This document shows positions 16,798 through 25,154 of a DNA stretch of 64,000 nt, in pieces. Source of the DNA: Tidjanibacter massiliensis (GTDB taxonomy: Bacteria; Bacteroidota; Bacteroidia; Bacteroidales; Rikenellaceae). The position numbers were made by a program, and so were the translations under genes. The stretch lies in the NCBI RefSeq assembly GCF_900104605.1, contig NZ_LT629959.1, forward strand, positions 1 through 64,000. Reading direction: 5' to 3'. Numbering within the stretch: the first letter of the stretch is position 1; each line of letters opens with the position of its first letter. The notes beneath the pieces are model-generated. The model searched no databases. It was not told the DNA's origin and worked only from the letters and a program-made list of their open reading frames with translations.

Positions 16798-17748
16798 TCA
16801 GAGCCATTTCCGGTGTTTGAAGAAGCGGTAACACAGGAACGAGACCAGAGCCATCAGCAGAATGGCCGCCGGGTAGCCGTACCGCCAGTCGAGTTCCGGC
16901 ATCATGTGGAAATTCATGCCGTAGATACTTGCGATGAGGGTGGCCGGCATGAAGAAGACCGAAGCCATGGTGAATATCTTCGTCGTGTTGTTCAGTTCGA
17001 GGTTGATGAGGCCGAGGGCCGTTTCGCGCAGGAAATCGAGGCGCTCGAAGCTGAAGTCGGCGTGGCTCACGATGGAGTTCACGTCGCGTATCATGAGTTG
17101 CAGCCGCGGGTAGATATCGTTCGGGAAACGTTCGCTCTTGAGGATGCCCGACAGGAGTCGCTGCCGGTCGAAGATGACCTCGCGCATCATCATCGTCGTC
17201 TCCTGCAGCGTGTTGATGTGCCGTATTTCGTTCTGGCTGACACGGTCCTGGGCGCCTATCTCTTTGCTGAGGGTGGCGATTTGCTTGGAAACGGCCTCCA
17301 CGGCGTCGGCGTCGGCGTCGATACGTATTTCGAGGATGGAGACGAAGAGGTGGTACCCCGTGGTGTATCCCCGCGAATTTATCTGGAGCCTCTTTTCCGC
17401 TTCGGCGAAGGTACGGAATTCCGACTGCCGGACGGTTATCAGTACCCCTTCGCTAATCACGAAGGAGACGGGCTCCACCGTGATGCCGTCGGGGGAGTGT
17501 ACGAAGAAGTCCGCGTTGGAGAAGATGGCGTTCTCCGTTTCCGAATATTTGGACGAGGTTTCAATCTCTTCGACCTGCTGACGTGTCTGGAGATTTATCT
17601 CCATGAAGTTTTCGACCTCTTTCTGCTCCTTGATGGAGGCGTTCAGAAGGTCTATCCACAGGATGTCGTCGTATCCCAGCTCGTCGAATATCTTGAGGTC
17701 GGGATTGCGTACTATCTTGTTATATTGCTTCAGGTAAATCGTTATCAT
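16798..17748 (-). CDS. corA: CorA-family magnesium/divalent cation transporter
   Basis: 316 aa, typical length. A cytosolic N-terminal domain is followed by two C-terminal helices; the first ends in the diagnostic YGMN motif (SIYGMNFHMMPEL), and the second is AAILLMALVSFLCYRFF with a basic tail. CorA forms a pentameric channel gated by cytosolic magnesium. It follows mqnA with 87 bp between; that gap holds a short hairpin (about 17792-17815) without a T run. Cation choice (Mg, Co, Ni) cannot be told from sequence. Confidence 0.94.
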   Translation of the reverse strand: MITIYLKQYNKIVRNPDLKIFDELGYDDILWIDLLNASIKEQKEVENFMEINLQTRQQVEEIETSSKYSETENAIFSNADFFVHSPDGITVEPVSFVISEGVLITVRQSEFRTFAEAEKRLQINSRGYTTGYHLFVSILEIRIDADADAVEAVSKQIATLSKEIGAQDRVSQNEIRHINTLQETTMMMREVIFDRQRLLSGILKSERFPNDIYPRLQLMIRDVNSIVSHADFSFERLDFLRETALGLINLELNNTTKIFTMASVFFMPATLIASIYGMNFHMMPELDWRYGYPAAILLMALVSFLCYRFFKHRKWL

Positions 17749-17835
17749 GGCTGGTTGCGTTTGGGTTGTGATTCATGATGCGTGACATGGCCGGAACCTT
17801 TCGGAACGGTTCCGTTGCCGACCCCCGGACGCAAC

Positions 17836-18606
17836 TTAGCCCGGATTGGCGCGTGGTGTGAACTTCTTCGCCTTGTCGCGGAAGAGCTCCAGCGCCTGCC
17901 TTTTCTGATAATCGAAGAGGAAGTCGATGTTCTCCGTCAGGTAGCCGTATGCGTAATCCTTCTCGCTGTGGCCGCTCTCGACGATGGCCTCCCAGATACG
18001 TTCCACGCCGAGTTCCAGCGAGCTTTCGAGAGCGTCGATGAGCTCGGGAGCGCTCCCCTTGCGGGCTACCCATACGGCGAATACGAACGGTTTGCCGGTC
18101 AGTTCCCGCCAGCAGTCTGCCAGGTCGTATGTGTAGCGGAATTTGCCTTCGTAACCGAACACCTTGTCGCCGATGAAAAGGAAAGCCTCTCCTTCCGCAG
18201 GGTGTTCCGCAGCCGAATAGTCGGTGAGTTCCCGCCACTCGGGGCGTATATGCCAGAGTTCGGCAGCGAGAATCCTGACCAGAAGGGCCGATGTCATGGA
18301 GTGCGAATCGAGATGGATGACCGTCGCTTCGCCGATGGGGACATTGCTCATGACCGTTACCGTACGAACGCTTTTTTCTGCGCCGATGCAGTAGTTCGTG
18401 ACGATTTCGGCATCGTCCATAAGCGGGAGGGCTCCCGCCGGAACGAGTGCGATGTCGGCTTTCCTGTCGATGAAATTCCGGGCGCAGGCGGACGGCGGGG
18501 CCAGGAGCAGTTCGGCCCGCAGTTTATCCGCGTGTCGGATACCGTAGATGAACGGCACGGTATTCAGGTAGGATACCGCCGCGATACTTGTCTTTACAAC
18601 TGCCAT
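17836..18606 (-). CDS. mqnA: Chorismate dehydratase of the futalosine menaquinone pathway
   Basis: 256 aa from the ATG at 18606 (MAVVKTSIAAVSYLNTVPFI); a longer frame upstream lacks family character and crosses a TACCTTTG promoter motif at 18679-18686. MqnA proteins convert chorismate to 3-enolpyruvyl-benzoate. The family shows in VSYLNTVPF, the DIALVPAGALP segment, LDSHSMTSALLVRIL and FLFIGDKVFGYE, with a periplasmic-binding-protein fold but no signal peptide. This implies that menaquinone is made through futalosine rather than the Men pathway; the other mqn genes are not in the window. Confidence 0.9.
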   Translation of the reverse strand: MAVVKTSIAAVSYLNTVPFIYGIRHADKLRAELLLAPPSACARNFIDRKADIALVPAGALPLMDDAEIVTNYCIGAEKSVRTVTVMSNVPIGEATVIHLDSHSMTSALLVRILAAELWHIRPEWRELTDYSAAEHPAEGEAFLFIGDKVFGYEGKFRYTYDLADCWRELTGKPFVFAVWVARKGSAPELIDALESSLELGVERIWEAIVESGHSEKDYAYGYLTENIDFLFDYQKRQALELFRDKAKKFTPRANPG

Positions 18607-18732
18607 CGTCCATACAGTGCCGTGATTGGTTTGACAATATGTCCGTCCGCGAAGGCGGACGAACGTTGCTTCCGCTCGCAAAGGTAGTCAAAAAAGGGGA
18701 AAAACCGCATAACGTTCGGCTGGGGGACAAAG

Positions 18733-18766
18733 AAAAAAGAGGCGATGCCTACGGGCACCGCCTCTT
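18733..18766 (-). terminator. Terminator of the lipoprotein gene at 18789-20459
   Basis: Stem aagaggcg-a-tgcc pairing with ggca-c-cgcctctt around loop TACG, 23 bp beyond the stop codon, followed on the minus strand by a run of T (A run at 18733-18738). Confidence 0.8.
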
Positions 18767-18788
18767 GCAGTTATCGTACCGTCCGATG

Positions 18789-20459
18789 TCAGTCTACGAA
18801 CCGGATGTTGAACGGAGTCGCGGGCACTGCGAGCTCCGGAGCAATCGGGAAGGAGGGGATGTAAGCGAGGCCTGCGTTGGCTGCGGCAGCCGACTGGGAG
18901 GCTTTTATCACTTCCATTGCACCTTCGTAGATACCGGATATCTCATGACCGTACTTGTCGTAGAACAGGAAGTCCACAATTTGGTTGGTACCGTCTTCGG
19001 CCGGTTTGGTGATGATACGGCCCTGGTCGGGCATCGCGCCTGCGTAGCTGTTCAGTTGGAGGGTAGAGCCCTGTTTGGAGGCGTAGGTGTACCAGCATCC
19101 CTGCTGCGGGTCGATGCTCTGACCGAGAATGGGGTTGCCGGGCATTGCACTGCCCTCTTCGAAGAGGAGTCCGAAGCCGGGGCTCATCGGGAATTCGCCG
19201 ACGGGATTGTCGGTGGACTGTGCCGGGCCCCAGATGGCGAGCATCATGAGGTCGCCCGAACCGGTAACGTCGAGGGTGTTGTTGTTAATCGTATAGGCGA
19301 GGCCGTCTCCGAATATGTAGTAGAGCCAAGCGGTGAAGTCACCGGTAGCCTTGGGAATGACCTGTACGAGAGCCTGGTTGTGCATGTCGCCGAGTTTCTT
19401 GTCCTCTTCCAGACGGCTCATCGGGTCTGCGTAGTTCATCATCGGTTCCAGCGGCCCTTCGTAGAGGTAGTTGACCTCTTCGAGTTCCGTGCCTATGATG
19501 TTGAGTGCGTCGGACCGTTTCCCTTTGAAATTGGCGGTAATCTTGTAGTTGTCACCGTTCTTTTCTACGGTCATGGTACCTTCGCTGATAATGTATCCCT
19601 TCGTGATGCTCGTACTCTTGTCGGTGTAGTACTCGTAGGTACCCTGATAGCCGTTCTGGGCGTCTACTCCGCCTGCTACCAGCGTGAATGCATCCGTGTT
19701 GTCGGCGGAGGTACTAATCGTATAGGTACCTTCGGGCAGGATTACGTTGTCGTTGTCCTCCTGGAGAGGGATATAGCCCTGCAGCTGCAGTGCTTCTACA
19801 TTTTCGCCGTTGGTGAGGTCGCCTTTGTAACCCATGCCGAAAAGGAACATGCCGGTCGTCGCCTCATGGTCGTTGTATTTGCCGTAGTAAGCACCGATAA
19901 TGCCGGTAACGGGCCTGGGATTGGGAACCTCGATACGCGGCGGAACCTGCGGCTTGCCCTCGAATTTCAGGGTACCGTCGAAAGAGCCTTTGATGGTCGT
20001 TTCTCCCGACGTGAACTCGATGTCCAGTTTGTAGCTGCCGCCCTGACTGGAGACCTTCATGGTGCCGCCGCTGACGGGATAGGCTTCGCTCCCTTTCCAG
20101 AAGATGGTACCCTCTTCTGCCGTTGCGGAGTCGGCCGTCACGAACGTGCGGACGGTGCGGTCGTCGAGGGTGCCGGCCTCATAGGTACCGGTCGTAAACC
20201 TCGGATTGTTGGAGTTCGATGCTACCGTACCGAAGCAGTCGATGCGCATCTTGTTTCCGTCGGCGTCCGAGAGCGTGAAGGTATAGAATCCGGAACCTTC
20301 GGCATACTTCTCGCCGTAATAGACGGCGTCGCTTACGGTCGTGAAGGTGTAACCGTCGGTGGTCGGCCCGGGAGGTGTTGTGGTGTCGGTACCTTGCGAG
20401 CAGGAAACCATCAGCGCAGCCGTAACGGCGGTCGATGCCAGCAATAAGAGTTTTTTCAT
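18789..20459 (-). CDS. Surface lipoprotein with three copies of an uncharacterised beta module
   Basis: 556 aa. SPII signal MKKLLLLASTAVTAALMVSC, then a TP-rich linker. Three similar regions follow, roughly 40-165, 180-335 and 370-540. Each contains a YYG or YY start, a P-x-GTY turn (TTGTYEAG, LPEGTYTIS), a GGTMKV- or EGTMTVEKNG-like strand and a closing G-x-Y/F-x-G segment (IKGSFDGTL, HEISGIYEGAM); the third copy is the most diverged. I know no established function. The paralogue at 20841-22544 has the same plan, and one copy of the module appears to close each three-BACON lipoprotein further right. Surface location is inferred from the lipobox. Confidence 0.8.
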   Translation of the reverse strand: MKKLLLLASTAVTAALMVSCSQGTDTTTPPGPTTDGYTFTTVSDAVYYGEKYAEGSGFYTFTLSDADGNKMRIDCFGTVASNSNNPRFTTGTYEAGTLDDRTVRTFVTADSATAEEGTIFWKGSEAYPVSGGTMKVSSQGGSYKLDIEFTSGETTIKGSFDGTLKFEGKPQVPPRIEVPNPRPVTGIIGAYYGKYNDHEATTGMFLFGMGYKGDLTNGENVEALQLQGYIPLQEDNDNVILPEGTYTISTSADNTDAFTLVAGGVDAQNGYQGTYEYYTDKSTSITKGYIISEGTMTVEKNGDNYKITANFKGKRSDALNIIGTELEEVNYLYEGPLEPMMNYADPMSRLEEDKKLGDMHNQALVQVIPKATGDFTAWLYYIFGDGLAYTINNNTLDVTGSGDLMMLAIWGPAQSTDNPVGEFPMSPGFGLLFEEGSAMPGNPILGQSIDPQQGCWYTYASKQGSTLQLNSYAGAMPDQGRIITKPAEDGTNQIVDFLFYDKYGHEISGIYEGAMEVIKASQSAAAANAGLAYIPSFPIAPELAVPATPFNIRFVD

Positions 20460-20645
20460 AGCAATGATTGTTAGAGAATTTATTAAATTGGTTGTTACAA
20501 CATCTGTCTATCTATCTGTCTGTCCTAATAGACGCATCCGGATACTCTTTTGTTGCATGATGCGGTGGGAAAAACGTTTTTTGCCGAATATTTCCTTGCG
20601 GCCGGGGTTGTTTTGCCGGCACCGGTCATGCTCACCATATCCAGA

Positions 20646-20677
20646 CAAAGATATATATTTTTCCCAATAAAATACAA
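20646..20677 (-). promoter_or_regulatory. Promoter of the lipoprotein at 18789-20459
   Basis: Minus strand TTG at 20675-20677 and TATCTTTG at 20646-20653, 21 bp apart, giving a leader of about 180 nt. Confidence 0.5.
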
Positions 20678-20785
20678 GGATATGTATATCCTCTTTGCAG
20701 CCGATGCGGTTCCGGGGAACATATACCAGGCCGCGCAGTGGCCCGGGTGTTCGGTTCGGAGAGGACGGAGTGTTCCGTTGCGCAA

Positions 20786-20819
20786 CAAAAAAGCGCCTCC
20801 CCGGAGGGGGAAGGCGCTT
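20786..20819 (-). terminator. Terminator of the lipoprotein at 20841-22544
   Basis: Hairpin with stem aagcgcc/ggcgctt extended by C-rich and G-rich arms, 22 bp after the stop codon, ending in a T run on the minus strand. The 20460-20840 gap otherwise holds only the promoter of the next gene. Confidence 0.75.
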
Positions 20820-20840
20820 GATTCCATTCCGTCATCCTTT

Positions 20841-22544
20841 TCAGAAGGAGATGGCCAGACCGCTGTGCTGCTCGAAGGAGTAGGGCACGAACGAGGTGTT
20901 GGGCATCGTGCGGACAACGCTGTCGGTCGCATCGTTCGAAGAGAACGATGCTTGTCCGGAATCTACCGTAACTGCAAACGTACCGGTGATGTTATGACCG
21001 TACTTGTCGAAGATGTCGACGGCGATATTATACGTTTTGTTGTCGGAGGTGGTTATGTTGATGGAACCCTGCTTGATAACCGCACCGGCACCGTCCAGTA
21101 CTGCCATCTGACCCTCGTCGTTCGGGCCGATGTAGTAGTACCACGTACCCACGCCCAGCCCGAGCGGGTCGGCACCGCCTACATTGAGAATCGGCTTGCC
21201 GGACAGCGTGTTACCTACCGGGTAAACATAGTCGTAGGTATTCTCCACATTGAATGTGCCTACCGGGAACTCGGAGGCAGAGGAGGTGATGAGCTGCATC
21301 ATCATGGCATCGCCCTCGCCGCTTACATACAGCGTACCGTCCTGATTGTAATACGGGTTGTTCGCATCGATAACCAGGTCCTCGTTGTGGAGAATGATTC
21401 GCCGGATATAATTGTTCGTACCCGGTACGCCCCACGGGTCGGCGAAGACGCCGGTAAGGTCGGTGAGTTCCTTGTTTTCGGTGAGCGAACTCATCGGGTT
21501 GGTCATATCGACGGCATAGTCGCCGAACTGGGCTCCGGTCAGGTTCCATACGATGTCCGTAACGTGCTGGCCGAGCTGCAGTTTGTTGTTGGAGTAGGAG
21601 AATTTCGTACCTTCCAGTGCCGTGGTGACGTTGTAGGTCTCACCCTCTTTGGCGATGGTGACCGTACCGCCCTGGATGAGTACGCCGTAGGAGATGACTC
21701 CCGAGTTGTAGACTATCTCTGCGGAATAGGTACCCTCGGCCACGTCGTTGCTGGTCGGGATAATCTGTCCGGCCGCCGTGGGATTGCCTTCAACCACCTC
21801 AAAGGTTCCCGTAGGAATAGGCACATTGTCTGCCGGGTAGTCGCCTTCGGTCGGATAGGGTACGGTCATGACGAGCTGTATCTGCTGGTTGGTGTTCTCC
21901 GCATCCTGCATCAGCAGCGTTATTTGGCCGAGCTGCTCGTTGGCAAGCATACACTCTCCCGTGTACTGGGCGAGATAGGCGTTGGCCGTAATGGGAGTTC
22001 TCGGGGCATCCTGCCTCTGGTCGTCGAAAGAGATGGAGCCGCTGTACTTGGCTTCGATGGTCTCGTCGCCTGCGGTGAGGTTCACCTTGATGGTGTAGCC
22101 GCCTGCAGCGGACTGCACATTGATGCTGCCGCCCGTTACGAGCACGGCCGTGCCCTCTTTCCAATAAAGGGTACCCTCCGTATCGGAGCCGTTCGAAGCC
22201 ACGAAATACGTTTTCGAGGTAGGTTCGGTGATGGTGCCGAGGTCATACGTACCTGCAGTGAGTTTCGGGGTGCTGACCGGGTCGACCACCGAGGCGAACA
22301 TGTCGAGGCGGAGCTTGTTGCTGGTGCCGTCCACGACGAAGGTCATCGAGTAGTATCCTACGTCGGCGGCGATTTTCTCGCCGTAGTAAACGGCCTCGTC
22401 GAGGTTGAGCTTGAGCTCATCCGTAGGGGGATTAGTTTCCCCCCCTCCATTTCCGCCGTTTCCAGTATTGCCCTTGTCTTTTTCGCACGACATCATGGTC
22501 AATGCCGCAGCGAATGTCGCGAACATCAAAAAATACTTTTTCAT
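20841..22544 (-). CDS. Paralogous surface lipoprotein with repeated uncharacterised beta module
   Basis: 567 aa from the ATG at 22544 (MKKYFLMFATFAAALTMMSC); an ATG four codons upstream is possible but would weaken the signal peptide. After an N- and G-rich linker (GNTGNGGNGGGETNPPTDEL) come three regions, roughly 45-165, 185-345 and 380-550, with the same elements as the neighbour at 18789: YYGEKI, LTAGTYDLG, GGSINV, then PTGTFEVV, QGGTVTIAKEGETY, then FPVGTFNVE, QGSINITTSDNKTYNI and ITGTFAVTV. It shares the EAVYYGEK opening with its neighbour (DAVYYGEK). A TATATTTG -7-like motif lies at 22682-22689 on the minus strand. Function unknown. Confidence 0.8.
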   Translation of the reverse strand: MKKYFLMFATFAAALTMMSCEKDKGNTGNGGNGGGETNPPTDELKLNLDEAVYYGEKIAADVGYYSMTFVVDGTSNKLRLDMFASVVDPVSTPKLTAGTYDLGTITEPTSKTYFVASNGSDTEGTLYWKEGTAVLVTGGSINVQSAAGGYTIKVNLTAGDETIEAKYSGSISFDDQRQDAPRTPITANAYLAQYTGECMLANEQLGQITLLMQDAENTNQQIQLVMTVPYPTEGDYPADNVPIPTGTFEVVEGNPTAAGQIIPTSNDVAEGTYSAEIVYNSGVISYGVLIQGGTVTIAKEGETYNVTTALEGTKFSYSNNKLQLGQHVTDIVWNLTGAQFGDYAVDMTNPMSSLTENKELTDLTGVFADPWGVPGTNNYIRRIILHNEDLVIDANNPYYNQDGTLYVSGEGDAMMMQLITSSASEFPVGTFNVENTYDYVYPVGNTLSGKPILNVGGADPLGLGVGTWYYYIGPNDEGQMAVLDGAGAVIKQGSINITTSDNKTYNIAVDIFDKYGHNITGTFAVTVDSGQASFSSNDATDSVVRTMPNTSFVPYSFEQHSGLAISF

Positions 22545-22811
22545 TTTCGGTAACATTTAAGTGTAAAATCGAATAGTTTGTTTGTCGTCCTCCTACATAT
22601 AAAGACGCGCGGGGCGTCTTTTCTGTTGCATGCCGCGGCGAATTTTTTCGTTGTACCGCCTGCCGCAGGACACACAGTCTGCAAATATAATGGTAAAATA
22701 CCGAAAAACGATGAGAAACGGACTATTTTTTACGTTTCCGCAGCCCGTCGTGCGGAGAGTGCGTCCGGTTGCCGCGGCCGGGCCGTGGCGGGAGTCTGCC
22801 CTGCGTCGGCG

Positions 22812-23264
22812 TCATCCGAACAGCGGTTTCACCCAGTAGAACAGCAGTGCCCAGGTAGCGAAGCGCGCCCCCTTGCCGACGAGCATGAAGAGGGTGGTCT
22901 TTTTCCAGTCCACGCGGTAGAAACCGAGTGCGATGGCCATCACGTCGCCTATCAGCGGGAGCCAGGTGAAAAAGGCGAGGAGGCTGCCGTAGCGGGCCAC
23001 CTTGTGCTGGTGCTTTTCGATGGTTTCCCGTTTGACCTTGAAGTATTTCTCTATCCACTCCCATTTGCCGGCCCGGCCGAGCCAGTAGGAGGTGAGACCG
23101 CCGAGCCAGTTGCCCGCCGTCGCCACCGCCACCGAAATATAGGGGTCGGCACCTACGGCGAGGAGCCCTACCAGCAGAACGTCCGAACTCATCGGAAGAA
23201 TCGTGGCGGCGAGAAAGGCCCCGATGAAGAGCCCTATGTATCCGTATTCGAGCAGGAATTCCAT
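22812..23264 (-). CDS. YqaA-like DedA-family membrane protein
   Basis: 150 aa with three to four hydrophobic segments. The sequence MEFLLEYGYIGLFIGAFLAA, LPMSSDVLLVGLL, the GNWLGGLTSYWLGRAGK loop and LLAFFTWLPLIGDVMAIALG fit the short YqaA branch of the VTT/DedA superfamily. DedA relatives move phospholipid or undecaprenyl phosphate across the inner membrane, but YqaA itself has no settled role. No operon partner is evident; the aldehyde dehydrogenase stop is about 150 bp upstream on the same strand. Confidence 0.87.
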   Translation of the reverse strand: MEFLLEYGYIGLFIGAFLAATILPMSSDVLLVGLLAVGADPYISVAVATAGNWLGGLTSYWLGRAGKWEWIEKYFKVKRETIEKHQHKVARYGSLLAFFTWLPLIGDVMAIALGFYRVDWKKTTLFMLVGKGARFATWALLFYWVKPLFG

Positions 23265-23417
23265 ACTTGTCCGTGTCGTCTTGTGGATGTCCCCGGAGGC
23301 CCGGTATCGGACAGACCGCCGTTTCTGCTTCTTAACGGCCGTTCCGTGCCCTTATTGTGTCCGGTACTGTCGGATTCCGGCCCGTTTCCGGCCGTTATGC
23401 CGGGAACGTCCGGGGTG

Positions 23418-24788
23418 TCATAACAGTTTTTTCAGCAGGCCGAAACTCCGGCCGTAGGGCGGATAGCGGAGCGGCAGGTCGGTGCGGCGTCGGGAGACGG
23501 CCACGGCCCGCAGGTTGGAGAAGGTGTCGAACGAAAAGCGTCCGTGGTACCTTCCCATCCCGCTGTCTCCCGTGCCGCCGAAGGGCAGACGGGGATTGGC
23601 GATGTGTATTATCGTATCGTTGATGCAGGCGCCTCCCGACGCGGTGCGGCCGATGAGGCGCAGCCCGTCGGCTTTGCGGCCGAAGTAGTAGAGCGCGAGC
23701 GGCTTTTCGCGGGCGTTGATGAAGTCTGCGGCCGACTCCGTGTCGTCGAAGGTCATGACCGGCAGGATGGGGCCGAATATCTCCTCCTGCATGAGCGGCG
23801 AACCGGGGTCGGGAGAGTCGATGAGCGTCGGGGCGATGAAGCGTTCCGATGCGTCGTATTCGCCGCCCCACACGATGCGCTCGGCCGTATCGATGTAGCT
23901 TTGCAGGCGCGTGAAGGCCCGGTCGCTGATGATGCGCGGATAGGCGGCGCTGCGGCGGAAATCTCCTCCGTAGAAGTGCATGGCATATCTCCTGAACTTT
24001 TCGAGCAGCTCCTCCTTCACGTCGCGGTGTACGAGGAGGTAGTCGGGGGCGATGCAGGTCTGGCCGGCGTTCAGGAGCTTGCCCCACGCGATTTTGCGGG
24101 CGGCCGTATCGAGGTCGGCCGTGCGGTCCACGACGCAGGGGCTTTTGCCGCCCAGTTCGAGCGTTACGGGTGTCAGGTGTGCCGCCGCCTTCTCCATCAC
24201 CGTGCGTCCGAAGGCCGCTCCGCCCGTGAAGAAGATGTGGTCGAAACGATACTCCAACAATTCGGCTGTCTGGGCATGGTCGCCGTCGAAAACCGACACG
24301 TAGTCCGGGGGAAATATCTCGCCGAGGATGTTCCCGATGAGGCGGCAGGTACGGGCCGAGGTTGTGGAGGGTTTCAGCGCCACGCAGTTCCCTGCGGCGA
24401 GCGCCCCCACCAGCGGGTCGAGGGCGAGCTGGAAGGGATAGTTCCACGGCGCCATGACAAGCACCACCCCCTGCGGTTCCCGAATGATGCGGCTCGCGGA
24501 GGGGAAGAGGAAGAGCGGGGTAGGCACCCGCCGGCTGCGGGCCCGGCGCTCCAGATGCCGCAGTTGGTCGCGTATTTCGGCCAGCACAATGGCCGTCTCG
24601 CTGATATACGACTCTTCCGCCGATTTGTGCAGGTCGGCGTACAGGGCTTCCGCTATCTCTTGCTCGTGTGCCTTTACGGCCTCCTGCAGTCTGCGCAGGT
24701 ACTCTTTGCGGAATGCGGGTTCCCGCGTGTGCCCTTCGGCGTAGAAGGCCCGCATCGCGTCGAGCCGTTCCCTGATGGATGTTGTCAT
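23418..24788 (-). CDS. NAD(P)-dependent aldehyde dehydrogenase (ALDH3-like)
   Basis: 456 aa from the ATG at 24788 (MTTSIRERLDAMRAFYAEGH); longer in-frame starts give an Arg-rich tail without family match. It oxidises aldehydes to acids. The motifs VLVMAPWNYPFQLALDPLVG, FFTGGAAFGRTVMEKAA, the general base Glu in TLELGGKSP and the catalytic Cys in NAGQTCIAPDYLLV are intact. The C-terminus PPYGRSFGLLKKLL is like class 3 and fatty aldehyde dehydrogenases that sit at membranes. The substrate is not known; long-chain or aromatic aldehydes are typical for this class. Confidence 0.93.
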   Translation of the reverse strand: MTTSIRERLDAMRAFYAEGHTREPAFRKEYLRRLQEAVKAHEQEIAEALYADLHKSAEESYISETAIVLAEIRDQLRHLERRARSRRVPTPLFLFPSASRIIREPQGVVLVMAPWNYPFQLALDPLVGALAAGNCVALKPSTTSARTCRLIGNILGEIFPPDYVSVFDGDHAQTAELLEYRFDHIFFTGGAAFGRTVMEKAAAHLTPVTLELGGKSPCVVDRTADLDTAARKIAWGKLLNAGQTCIAPDYLLVHRDVKEELLEKFRRYAMHFYGGDFRRSAAYPRIISDRAFTRLQSYIDTAERIVWGGEYDASERFIAPTLIDSPDPGSPLMQEEIFGPILPVMTFDDTESAADFINAREKPLALYYFGRKADGLRLIGRTASGGACINDTIIHIANPRLPFGGTGDSGMGRYHGRFSFDTFSNLRAVAVSRRRTDLPLRYPPYGRSFGLLKKLL

Positions 24789-25154
24789 GGTCCGTTGTCG
24801 TTTGGTCCGGTGCGGCTTCGTGCCGCGGCGTCTGTTGCGGCGCGGTCCGCGGGCCCGGATACCTGTCTGCCGGTGCCGGCGCATCCTTCATGCGGCCCGT
24901 TCCGCGTCGGTTTCACCGATTCTTTGAAACGGCCGCAGTATCTTCGTCAATGAAAGGTATGCCGGTCGGGTATCGCCCGGTTCGCGTCGGCACCGCCGGT
25001 TTATTAAAAGTTGAAAACAAATATAACGATTTTTGTCCGGCAAAGAGGATGCCTTCCCGTTGCCGGGGGCCCGATTCTTGCAAAGAAACCGTAAATTTGT
25101 CCCGGAACGGGCCGGAGAATGGCCTCCGGGCCCGGAGGCTTAACAGGAAATGTC
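24789..25154. other. Divergent intergenic region
   Basis: No gene or RNA found. A TAAATTTG motif at 25092-25099 is a possible -7 element for the peptidase gene, but no well-spaced -33 element was seen. Confidence 0.3.

Noticed and set aside
17792-17815. Small hairpin between mqnA and corA as a terminator
   Set aside because: Short stem and no T tract on the minus strand; too weak to list as a feature.
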